Positions 14,660-20,374 of a stretch of DNA of 32,742 bases are shown here, in pieces; the stretch's first letter is position 1; each line of letters starts with the position of its first letter. The position numbers and the translations under genes were made by a program. The notes under the pieces are model-generated. The model did no database searches. It had not been told where the DNA came from and saw nothing but the letters and a program-made list of their open reading frames with translations. Source of the stretch: a virus; IMG/VR virus record IMGVR_UViG_3300021091_000246, positions 1 to 32,742 of that record; one strand, 5' to 3'.

Positions 14660-15277
14660 ATGGAACTTCAGCGAACGCAAGATTGGTTTGCGGCTCGAAT
14701 CGGACTTTGCACCTCGTCCAAATTTGCGGACGCGATGGCGAAACTCAAAAGCGGAAAGCCATCACAGGCTCGAACGAGTTACGCGCTGCAACTTGTCTGT
14801 GAACGAATCAGCGGTCAGCCAACACCGCATTTTGAAACCGCAGCGATGCGGTGGGGGACGGAGCACGAACCCGCAGCGCGGGTGGAGTACGCGTGGCGCA
14901 ACAAGATTGAAGTGCAGGAAGTCGGGTTTATCAGACATCCGACTTTAGAGGCCGGAGCTTCGCCAGACGGTTTTGTGACACTCGGTGGAATAGACGGTTG
15001 CGTCGAAATTAAGTCACCGACGACGCAGCGACATCTTGAAACATGGCTCAACGGGATGCCTGAAGACCACATTCCACAAATCCAAGGACAGATGTGGATC
15101 ACGGGTCGGCAGTTTGTTGACTTTGTGTCATTCGATCCCCGGCTTAATGGATACGAACTCTACGTCGAACGCATCGAGCGTGACGACGGTTATATCGCAA
15201 ACCTCGAAGAGGAGATTCGCGAGTTTCTCGCTGAGGTTGAAAGCATTCACAACCTTTTAAGGGAGAAAGCGAAGTGA
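14660..15277 (+). CDS. YqaJ-type viral recombinase exonuclease (lambda-exo-like)
   Basis: This 205-residue PD-(D/E)XK nuclease would chew the 5' strand of double-strand ends to give single strands for annealing. Landmarks are TQDWFAARIGLCTSSKFADA at the N-terminus, WGTEHEP (Glu70), GASPDGFV (Asp103), GCVEIKSPT (Glu116 and Lys118) and HIPQIQGQMWITGR. These match the YqaJ and lambda-exonuclease active site. The ATG follows the previous stop directly, with AAGGAGG upstream. The annealing-protein gene overlaps its end by four bases, the usual exonuclease/annealase pair. Confidence 0.94.
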   Translation: MELQRTQDWFAARIGLCTSSKFADAMAKLKSGKPSQARTSYALQLVCERISGQPTPHFETAAMRWGTEHEPAARVEYAWRNKIEVQEVGFIRHPTLEAGASPDGFVTLGGIDGCVEIKSPTTQRHLETWLNGMPEDHIPQIQGQMWITGRQFVDFVSFDPRLNGYELYVERIERDDGYIANLEEEIREFLAEVESIHNLLREKAK

Positions 15278-15987
15278 GCACGGAACTAGCGAACATCAGC
15301 GTTTCTGAAATCGAGCGCATGGCAAACGCAGTCGCGAAATCTGGAATGTTCGGAGTCCGAACGCCGGAACAGGCGATGAGTCTCATGCTCATTGCACAAG
15401 CCGAAGGTCTGCACCCGGCTATTGCCGCTCGCGACTACCACATCATCAGCGGAAAAGCCTCGCTCAAGTCCGACGCGCTGCTTGCGCGATTTCAAGCAAA
15501 CGGCGGTCGCATCGAGTGGCTCGAATACACCGACCAAGGTGTCAGCGCGAAAGTTTCGCACCCCCAAGGCGGAACGGTTGAGATTCGGTGGACGCTGGAG
15601 CGAGCCGAGCGAGCCGGGTTGCTGCGGAACCCAACATGGAAGTCGTACCCGCGCCAAATGCTTCGCGCTCGCGTGATAAGCGAGGGCGTCAAGACGGTTT
15701 TCCCCGGCGTTGCGGTCGGAATGTACACCTCGGAAGAGGTGCAGGACATGGTGATTCAAAACACTCCGTCGATGCCGACCCTTGTGTCCGTTCCGACCAG
15801 CGATCCGGTCGCGATGGTGCGCGAAGCGCCAGACATGGATTCGCTCAAGACTCGGTATCGAGACGGAATCGTTCTTGCTCGAAAGTTGAAAGATTCGGAA
15901 CTTGAAGCCGCGCTTGTTGCAGCAAAAGACAGCCGACGCGCCGATCTCGAAGCCGTAACGGCAGAAGCTCAGGAGATTTCTCAATGA
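15274..15987 (+). CDS. RecT-like single-strand annealing protein
   Basis: This 237-residue protein would coat and anneal the single strands made by the adjacent exonuclease. The start is GTG in a GTGA overlap. Conserved blocks are FGVRTPEQAMSLMLIAQAEG, HPAIAARDYHIISGKASLK, SDALLARFQANGG, the WKSYPRQMLRARVISEGVK segment and FPGVAVGMYTSEEVQDM. I know this arrangement from phage proteins annotated RecT or recombination protein. The C-terminal quarter is charged and likely flexible. The family match is from memory of the motif order. The pairing with YqaJ makes the role likely. Confidence 0.78.
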   Translation: MSTELANISVSEIERMANAVAKSGMFGVRTPEQAMSLMLIAQAEGLHPAIAARDYHIISGKASLKSDALLARFQANGGRIEWLEYTDQGVSAKVSHPQGGTVEIRWTLERAERAGLLRNPTWKSYPRQMLRARVISEGVKTVFPGVAVGMYTSEEVQDMVIQNTPSMPTLVSVPTSDPVAMVREAPDMDSLKTRYRDGIVLARKLKDSELEAALVAAKDSRRADLEAVTAEAQEISQ

Positions 15988-16160
15988 GCGACGCGGCGCT
16001 TCAAAACCTTATTGATTTGGTTGAAGGAGACAGGTCTAGTCTTATGATCGAAGAAATTATCAGGACCGCTTACGCTCTCGGTTACTTCGACGCGGCGCTG
16101 GATCAAACCAAGGCTCAACTCGCTAATAGTAAACCACTCTCTCGGGAGGTGTTGTCGTGA
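15984..16160 (+). CDS. Hypothetical small protein, 58 residues
   Basis: The ATG overlaps the RecT-like stop (ATGA), and the TGA overlaps the next gene's GTG, so it is locked in the operon. The protein (MSDAALQNLIDLVEGDRSSL...) is acidic and helical, with EEIIRTAYALGYFDAALDQTK resembling a small phage family of AALNYGYFDAA-like helices. GGAG lies about 12 bases upstream. The function is unknown. Confidence 0.6.
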   Translation: MSDAALQNLIDLVEGDRSSLMIEEIIRTAYALGYFDAALDQTKAQLANSKPLSREVLS

Positions 16161-16375
16161 CACAGACCGATCAAATCCGTGCCGATTTGCTTGCTGGCGT
16201 CGAACTCACTCCGCTTGATGCGCTTAACAAGTACGGCTGCTTCCGGCTCGCTGCTCGCGTCGCAGAACTTCGCAGAGAAGGACTATCCGTGGAAACGGTT
16301 GTCGATAAGGGAAGCGGCAAGAAATATGCGCGATATCGAATAGCCACTCCCGTTCAGGTCGCGCTAGACCTTTAG
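16157..16375 (+). CDS. Small HTH (helix-turn-helix domain) protein
   Basis: This 72-residue protein carries LTPLDALNKYGCFRLAARVAELRR. That is the helix-turn-helix seen in many phage proteins annotated only as helix-turn-helix domain, followed by a wing (VVDKGSGKKYARYRIA). It begins with GTG overlapping the previous TGA; GGGAGG lies about 10 bases upstream. It probably binds DNA as a small winged-helix regulator or a replication/recombination accessory. The target is unknown. Confidence 0.75.
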   Translation: MTQTDQIRADLLAGVELTPLDALNKYGCFRLAARVAELRREGLSVETVVDKGSGKKYARYRIATPVQVALDL

Positions 16376-16444
16376 TCGCCCAATCGAGATGTGTGCTCGA
16401 AATCCCTAGGGAGGCCGCGCCCCACACACAACGCGGCATCGAAG

Positions 16445-16951
16445 ATGCAAACAGTAAGTCAGTTTTCTTCGCTTGACGTTATGACATTTCGAGGTCGTCA
16501 AACTTTGGAAGATGAACGCAAAGTTGCATTATGGGTTGCGAAGCGAGGTTTTGTGTATGCACAAACGCCAAAAGAAGCGCCAGCAAAAGTTGATGCTGTT
16601 TTAATAAAGGAAGACAAAGCAATAGCTCTTTTGGAGACCAAATGCCGCTACGGGCTCGATCTTCAATGGCTTCAGACAAAATTTTCAAATGAGTGGCTGG
16701 TTACCGCCGAAAAGATTGAAGCTGGATTGAAAATTGCCGAAGGCCTGTGTTTGCCGTTTTGGGGAATGCTCTATTTGGTCAACTGTGACACGCTGCTTGT
16801 TCAAAGTATAAGCGGCGCTCAAATTCGATATGAAGATACGAAAACACAGGCAACTGTGAACGGCGGCGTTGCCATGCGTAAAAACGCATTTATAAAGATG
16901 GACAAAGCAAAAGTATTTGAAAACATTTCAAAGGTTGGGATTCGCTTGTGA
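16445..16951 (+). CDS. PD-(D/E)XK nuclease-like phage protein
   Basis: This 168-residue protein has VDAVLIKEDKAIALLETKCR at residues 49-68: Asp50, Glu64 and Lys66 form the D...ExK core of PD-(D/E)XK nucleases. Later LLYLVNCDTLLVQSI and the NGGVAMRKNAFIKM stretch match a phage family I recognise, often encoded in replication and recombination blocks. Base composition is visibly richer in A/T than its neighbours, which suggests recent acquisition. I chose the ATG at 16445. An ATG at 16391 adds a non-conserved stretch, and none has a clear Shine-Dalgarno. A repair, recombination or host-DNA role is inferred. Confidence 0.72.
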   Translation: MQTVSQFSSLDVMTFRGRQTLEDERKVALWVAKRGFVYAQTPKEAPAKVDAVLIKEDKAIALLETKCRYGLDLQWLQTKFSNEWLVTAEKIEAGLKIAEGLCLPFWGMLYLVNCDTLLVQSISGAQIRYEDTKTQATVNGGVAMRKNAFIKMDKAKVFENISKVGIRL

Positions 16952-17133
16952 AGCGTGGTGATCGTGTTTGCTTAAAGACAGGAAGTCGGGTGGCTCGCGT
17001 TGTCAAGGTTTACAGCAAGCATTCGGTCTGCGCGGGAACGATAGAGGTCAATCCGCCGCTGAAGTCGTACAAGAACTGGACCGTAAGCGAGTTGAAACTG
17101 CTTCCGCCGCTGCGAGCACAACGTAAGGTCTAA
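16948..17133 (+). CDS. Small KOW/SH3-like protein (YodC-like?)
   Basis: This 61-residue basic protein begins with GTG overlapping the nuclease stop. Its sequence (GDRVCLKTGSRVARVVKVYS, then CAGTIEVNPP and NWTVSELKLLPP) resembles a small SH3-like barrel such as the YodC/DUF2158 type, in which a GD-V-LKSGG start is followed by a strand pair. The match is partial. Its function and partner are unknown. Confidence 0.5.
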   Translation: MKRGDRVCLKTGSRVARVVKVYSKHSVCAGTIEVNPPLKSYKNWTVSELKLLPPLRAQRKV

Positions 17134-17136
17134 ACA

Positions 17137-17307
17137 ATGTTTTTGACACAGCAAGAGATCGAGCAACTGACCGGCCGTAAACGCCCGAGCCATCAGGTTC
17201 GAGTGTTGAAAAAGCAAGGCATCCCGTTCCAACTTCGGCCGAAAGGGCGAAAAATCTTTTTTGCCAAGTTTTTCGGTCTCTCAGCCCGACAACCCTTCGG
17301 TAAATGA
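17137..17307 (+). CDS. DUF4224 protein
   Basis: This 56-residue protein begins MFLTQQEIEQLTGRKRPSHQ and continues QVRVLKKQGIPFQLRPKGR. That is the DUF4224 signature: an HTH-like helical pair that reads target DNA or supports another factor. In many prophages DUF4224 lies next to an integrase. Here it closes the rightward operon, three bases after the previous stop and nine bases before a convergent gene. No integrase follows. There is no clear Shine-Dalgarno. Confidence 0.8.
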   Translation: MFLTQQEIEQLTGRKRPSHQVRVLKKQGIPFQLRPKGRKIFFAKFFGLSARQPFGK

Positions 17308-17309
17308 CT

Positions 17310-17326
17310 CGACGGTTTAGGCGTCG
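17310..17326. terminator. Hairpin between convergent operons
   Basis: CGACG pairs with CGTCG around a seven-base loop (GTTTAGG) at the junction of the two convergent units, covering the DUF3310 stop. No T-run follows on either strand. It may slow or terminate polymerases weakly. Confidence 0.3.
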
Positions 17327-17541
17327 TCTCTGGGGTCTTGATTGGCCAACCAGCGCAAGTACCAGATCGCTTTATGTGCCTCTTGGGGCGTTGCGTCCTT
17401 CCGGCCCATTCGCCATAGGTACGCCATCGCGGAGCCTCGGCAATAGCCTCTGAATTCGTCCGGCGTAAGGGCCGCCTTTATCGAATCAATGCACTCGATG
17501 TCGCCCTGCTTGTAGTGACAGGGATTAATCGCGTCGTTCAT
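17317..17541 (-). CDS. DUF3310 protein
   Basis: This 74-residue protein has the DUF3310 pattern: INPCHYKQGDIECIDSIKAA, LTPDEFRGYCRGSAMAYLWR and AIWYLRWL. In phages this family is linked to nucleotide metabolism or is part of larger kinases. The biochemical role is not settled. The ATG at 17541 overlaps the TGA of the metallophosphatase (ATGA) and has GAGG about five bases upstream. The eight codons before it belong to the overlapping gene. It ends the leftward unit that begins with the tail genes. Confidence 0.88.
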   Translation of the reverse strand: MNDAINPCHYKQGDIECIDSIKAALTPDEFRGYCRGSAMAYLWRMGRKDATPQEAHKAIWYLRWLANQDPRDDA

Positions 17542-18734
17542 GCCGCCCTCGCAATACTGACCCACTCGGTCTTAGACTCGGACGACCCACGCTGGACGTA
17601 GACGGGCATTCTGAACGTGATGCCGTGCTCGGGGTGAGTAATCCACATTGCTTGCTGTGCTGGCTCGACATCGAAGTTGTTTACGTCGGCGTACTCGTCG
17701 TAACCTTTCAAACAACCATTGACGATAAAACGGTTTGTGTGAAGGTACTGGTGCCAATGGCCGAGCAACATCACATCGAACGACTTATCGGTTTGGACGT
17801 TTCGAGCGCGTTTCTTCTTGTCACCGCGAGCAATCGGCCCAAGCGCCCCGATCATTCCATCGCCGCCCCTGAACTGGTCCCCGTGAGTCAGTAGGTAGCG
17901 GGTTCCAAACACCTTGTAATAAGCGTCCGGCCCTTCGGGGATCAAGAACGAAACCCGTTTGTCGGCCTCAAAGACCTTGGCGAGCATTTGATAGAGCAGC
18001 CAATCGAAGTTCGTGTGATTTCGACGCTTCGCTCTGGGCTTGCGGGAGGTTCGGCCGTGGTTTCCCGTGACGCACGGAACAAACACCGCTCCAAACTCGT
18101 CCGCCAGCGTTCGAGTACACCATGCTAAGACGCCTACCAATTCAATCAAGGCTGGCATCGTTGGCATCTCGTTCGTCTCTGACAGTTCTTCGTGAATGTC
18201 GCCAGAGAGCATATCGCCGCCGAGAATGAACACGCAGCCGGGGTACTTTCCACCTTGGATATGCTTTCGGAGCAACTCGATTGCGACTGTGATGAACGTC
18301 CGCGCTCGATCCTTCGCGATGTTGACGTTGTATTCGTTGATTCCGCCGATCTCGGCCGGTCTGACGACCTCGCCGAAATGCCAATCGCTCGCAAAGATCG
18401 TTGGAACACCAGCAAAATCGGAAACCGCCTTTGATGGTTTGGTTAGCCAACCCGGCGGACTAACTGATGACTTCGCGATCTTGAAAATTTCTTCGCGGAC
18501 AAGCGCGTCGTTTAACGCTCGCGCCTCTAAGTCTTTGATATGCGCCCTCGCCGCTCGAAGTTGCTCTTCGAGGGTGATTGGGCGCTGCTCCGCGCCCTCG
18601 ATCCTGTCAACATGAAGACGTACTGTCCTGTCGTTGACGCCGAGCGCGAGGGCCGCTTGGTGAAGATTTCTACCGTGTCTAATCCATGCCGCGTGAACGA
18701 CTGCCGAATCAAGATTCTTTTTTGCCGTTGTCAT
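17538..18734 (-). CDS. Metallophosphatase with N-terminal HTH
   Basis: This 398-residue protein has two parts. Residues about 10-45 (AAWIRHGRNLHQAALALGV followed by NDRTVRLHV) are a Fis-type helix-turn-helix. A charged coiled linker follows to about residue 90. The rest is a calcineurin-like phosphatase with all ligands in order: DWH (Asp117, His119), GGDMLSGD (Asp174), GNHG (Asn225, His226), THGD (His284) and GHWH (His326, His328). The phosphodiester substrate is unknown. DNA ends or repair substrates are plausible because the HTH could place it on DNA. I start at ATG 18734, overlapping the HExxH gene by 26 bases; the upstream 19 codons are in its shadow. Confidence 0.88.
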   Translation of the reverse strand: MTTAKKNLDSAVVHAAWIRHGRNLHQAALALGVNDRTVRLHVDRIEGAEQRPITLEEQLRAARAHIKDLEARALNDALVREEIFKIAKSSVSPPGWLTKPSKAVSDFAGVPTIFASDWHFGEVVRPAEIGGINEYNVNIAKDRARTFITVAIELLRKHIQGGKYPGCVFILGGDMLSGDIHEELSETNEMPTMPALIELVGVLAWCTRTLADEFGAVFVPCVTGNHGRTSRKPRAKRRNHTNFDWLLYQMLAKVFEADKRVSFLIPEGPDAYYKVFGTRYLLTHGDQFRGGDGMIGALGPIARGDKKKRARNVQTDKSFDVMLLGHWHQYLHTNRFIVNGCLKGYDEYADVNNFDVEPAQQAMWITHPEHGITFRMPVYVQRGSSESKTEWVSIARAA

Positions 18735-19038
18735 CAGGAAATTGATAGGTAGTGAGGGAGTTGTGAAGCAATGTTGCGAAGTTATCGACAAAGACTTCGT
18801 CGTGAGAAAGTTTTGAGTTCATCAGATCGAGTAGACAATGAACCTTTTCGTGAACGAAGGTCTGCGCGATCAGCGTCAACGGCTGATCAGAGCGAATCTC
18901 GATTCGTAAACGATCTGGAAGCCAAATGCCCAATACCTTCGCACCATGCTTCCACCGCGACTTTGGAATGATTGCAACGGATATCGTATGACCGCAGACA
19001 GAAAACGATTTTGGAATCCCCATTTCTGATCGCTTCAT
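18709..19038 (-). CDS. HExxH metallopeptidase-like phage protein
   Basis: This 109-residue protein contains FVHEKVHCLLDLM, a HExxH zinc-binding motif (His63, Glu64, His67), followed by SHDEVFVDNFATLLH. An acidic residue in that second segment probably gives the third ligand, as in gluzincins or ImmA/IrrE-like proteins. The N-terminal strands (FSVCGHTISVAIIPKSRW, GIWLPDRLRIEI) fit a small metallopeptidase fold. The ATG at 19038 overlaps the lysozyme stop. The frame is open upstream only over the lysozyme gene. A protease role in lysis, assembly or host control is not shown. Confidence 0.72.
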   Translation of the reverse strand: MKRSEMGIPKSFSVCGHTISVAIIPKSRWKHGAKVLGIWLPDRLRIEIRSDQPLTLIAQTFVHEKVHCLLDLMNSKLSHDEVFVDNFATLLHNSLTTYQFPDDNGKKES

Positions 19039-19478
19039 AACAATGCGGCCTCCGCTTTTCGTCGCCGAACAAGCCCCGGCAACACGCGGCCACCGCCGCG
19101 AACCCACCGCATCAGTTGTTCGCGAGCGCCTTCCCAATCGTGCGCGTTGAGTTTTCTCCGCAGCGTGCTCGACTGAAGACGACCGACACCGAGGTTGTAT
19201 GCCCAATCAATCGTCGCGTTGAGCGCGTTCGGGTGAGAAATTAACGAAGGGCAAAGGCGCAAAACGCCGGGCAGATAGATCGTGCGGATCGACATTTCGA
19301 GCATTTCGTCCGCTTGCGCTCGGGTGATTGGCGCGTCTTTCAGCGTCACCTTTCGCCCATCGAGGTAAAAGGTAGAACCCCAGCCGATAGTTGGGACCGA
19401 TGCGCTGCACAAATAAGGGCGCGACCGGAAGCCCTCAAACTCTCGACAGAGTTCAAGAGCGATTGCGATGTCGGTCAT
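19035..19478 (-). CDS. T4-type lysozyme (GH24) endolysin with Cys in the active site
   Basis: This 147-residue muramidase would cut peptidoglycan for release. Catalytic Glu is E15 in REFEGFRSRPY and Thr is T30 in VPTIGWGST, with family-like helices behind (IDWAYNLGVGRL, WVRGGGRVLPGLVRRR). Aligned with T4 lysozyme (Glu11, Asp20, Thr26), the Asp position is Cys24, giving E-8-C-5-T. The Asp-to-Cys change is known to keep activity in T4 lysozyme and occurs naturally in this family. There is no signal-anchor or signal peptide, so export needs a holin, and candidates lie just upstream. The ATG overlaps the preceding stop (ATGA). Confidence 0.93.
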   Translation of the reverse strand: MTDIAIALELCREFEGFRSRPYLCSASVPTIGWGSTFYLDGRKVTLKDAPITRAQADEMLEMSIRTIYLPGVLRLCPSLISHPNALNATIDWAYNLGVGRLQSSTLRRKLNAHDWEGAREQLMRWVRGGGRVLPGLVRRRKAEAALL

Positions 19479-19972
19479 AACCCGCGCTTGGCGAGTGTTC
19501 GGTCGAGGAACCAGTAGTTAATCGTTCCGGCTACCAACGCCGCAAAATCCGGCGTTAGCATAATTTTGAAGGAGGCCATCGGATCGAGGCCGACGCGCCA
19601 TGTTTCGTAGCAATACCACGCATGGAGGAAAGACCAAAGGCCGAGAATCCAGTAAGTAATAATAGGTCGAACTGACGCGCTTAATGATGCGACGAATCCG
19701 CTACCGCTTGCGGATACCATTTCGGCTTGCTGTGAGATCGCCAGTTTGAAGGCATCCATCGCTCCAGAGTCCACAGCCGCCTCGCGAGCCGCGCCAATCT
19801 CTGCGAGTTTCTGTGCGCCGCGCTGCTCTTCAAGTTTGCATTGCCGGTCGAACATCAAAAGTTCATGCGATCTCTCGTTCTTTCGATCAACCGCTTTGAT
19901 TACCTCCGGCGCGAGGCGAAATAATCCACCCAGCACCGACCCGAGAACACCTCCGCCCAACGCGTCAATCAT
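19475..19972 (-). CDS. Holin-like membrane protein (3TM gene-transfer-agent holin type)
   Basis: This 165-residue protein starts MIDALGGGVLGSVLGGLFRLAPEVI, followed by a charged helical stretch (DRKNERSHELLMFDRQ, then AAREAAVDSGAMDAF). It ends with two membrane helices (IITYWILGLWSFLHAWYC and PDFAALVAGTINYWFL). This matches the family described as holin of 3TMs from gene transfer agents and many proteobacterial phages. GAGG lies five bases before the ATG. The lysozyme follows with overlap, so it is the best holin candidate to release the cytoplasmic enzyme. Confidence 0.75.
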   Translation of the reverse strand: MIDALGGGVLGSVLGGLFRLAPEVIKAVDRKNERSHELLMFDRQCKLEEQRGAQKLAEIGAAREAAVDSGAMDAFKLAISQQAEMVSASGSGFVASLSASVRPIITYWILGLWSFLHAWYCYETWRVGLDPMASFKIMLTPDFAALVAGTINYWFLDRTLAKRGL

Positions 19973-19979
19973 GGGAACC

Positions 19980-20156
19980 TCACCGATCTCGCTTAATTAA
20001 AAGAAAGTGCCTGTACACAGCAAAAACCCCAGCCACAATCGCGACACATCCCGCGATCAGCGAAATGATTTCATTCGCGCTTGCGACCCAACTTGTCCCC
20101 GCTGCGGCGACAGAACCTACGGTTGCGACATCGGCCGCACTCTTTGGCGCACTCAT
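19980..20156 (-). CDS. Small membrane protein, second holin candidate
   Basis: This 58-residue protein begins MSAPKSAADVATVGSVAAAG and has one clear hydrophobic helix (IISLIAGCVAIVAGVFAVYRHF), plus a weaker one near the N-terminus (VATVGSVAAAGTSWVAS), ending LIKRDR. Two short helices and a basic end are like class II holins or antiholins. GAGGAG is eight bases upstream. The ATG overlaps the previous TGA, and the 3TM protein starts seven bases after its stop. It may work with that protein or control its timing. Confidence 0.65.
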   Translation of the reverse strand: MSAPKSAADVATVGSVAAAGTSWVASANEIISLIAGCVAIVAGVFAVYRHFLLIKRDR

Positions 20157-20374
20157 CCAGACGACTCCTCAATGCTGGTTGTTGTAATGTTTGCAATGTA
20201 CTGCGTGACTGTATTTTCTATCCTGTAGTAGCGAAGTTCCTGCGTTACAGGATTAAAGTTCTCTAAACTGACGACGGTGCATGGAAACCATGCGCCGCTT
20301 GTATCTCCCGGCTCTGACTGCGGTGAAGACTCGGGGCCGTGTTCACCCCAGCGAATAAACATTATTCTTTTCAT
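20153..20374 (-). CDS. Hypothetical small protein between tail tip and lysis genes
   Basis: This 73-residue protein starts MKRIMFIRWGEHGPESSPQS, followed by CTVVSLENFNPVTQELRYYRI and a Thr-rich tail. The ATG at 20374 shares one base with the TAA of the tail-tip gene; upstream in-frame codons lie within that gene. No domain is recognised. It is compact and may be a virion or tail accessory by position. Confidence 0.6.
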   Translation of the reverse strand: MKRIMFIRWGEHGPESSPQSEPGDTSGAWFPCTVVSLENFNPVTQELRYYRIENTVTQYIANITTTSIEESSG

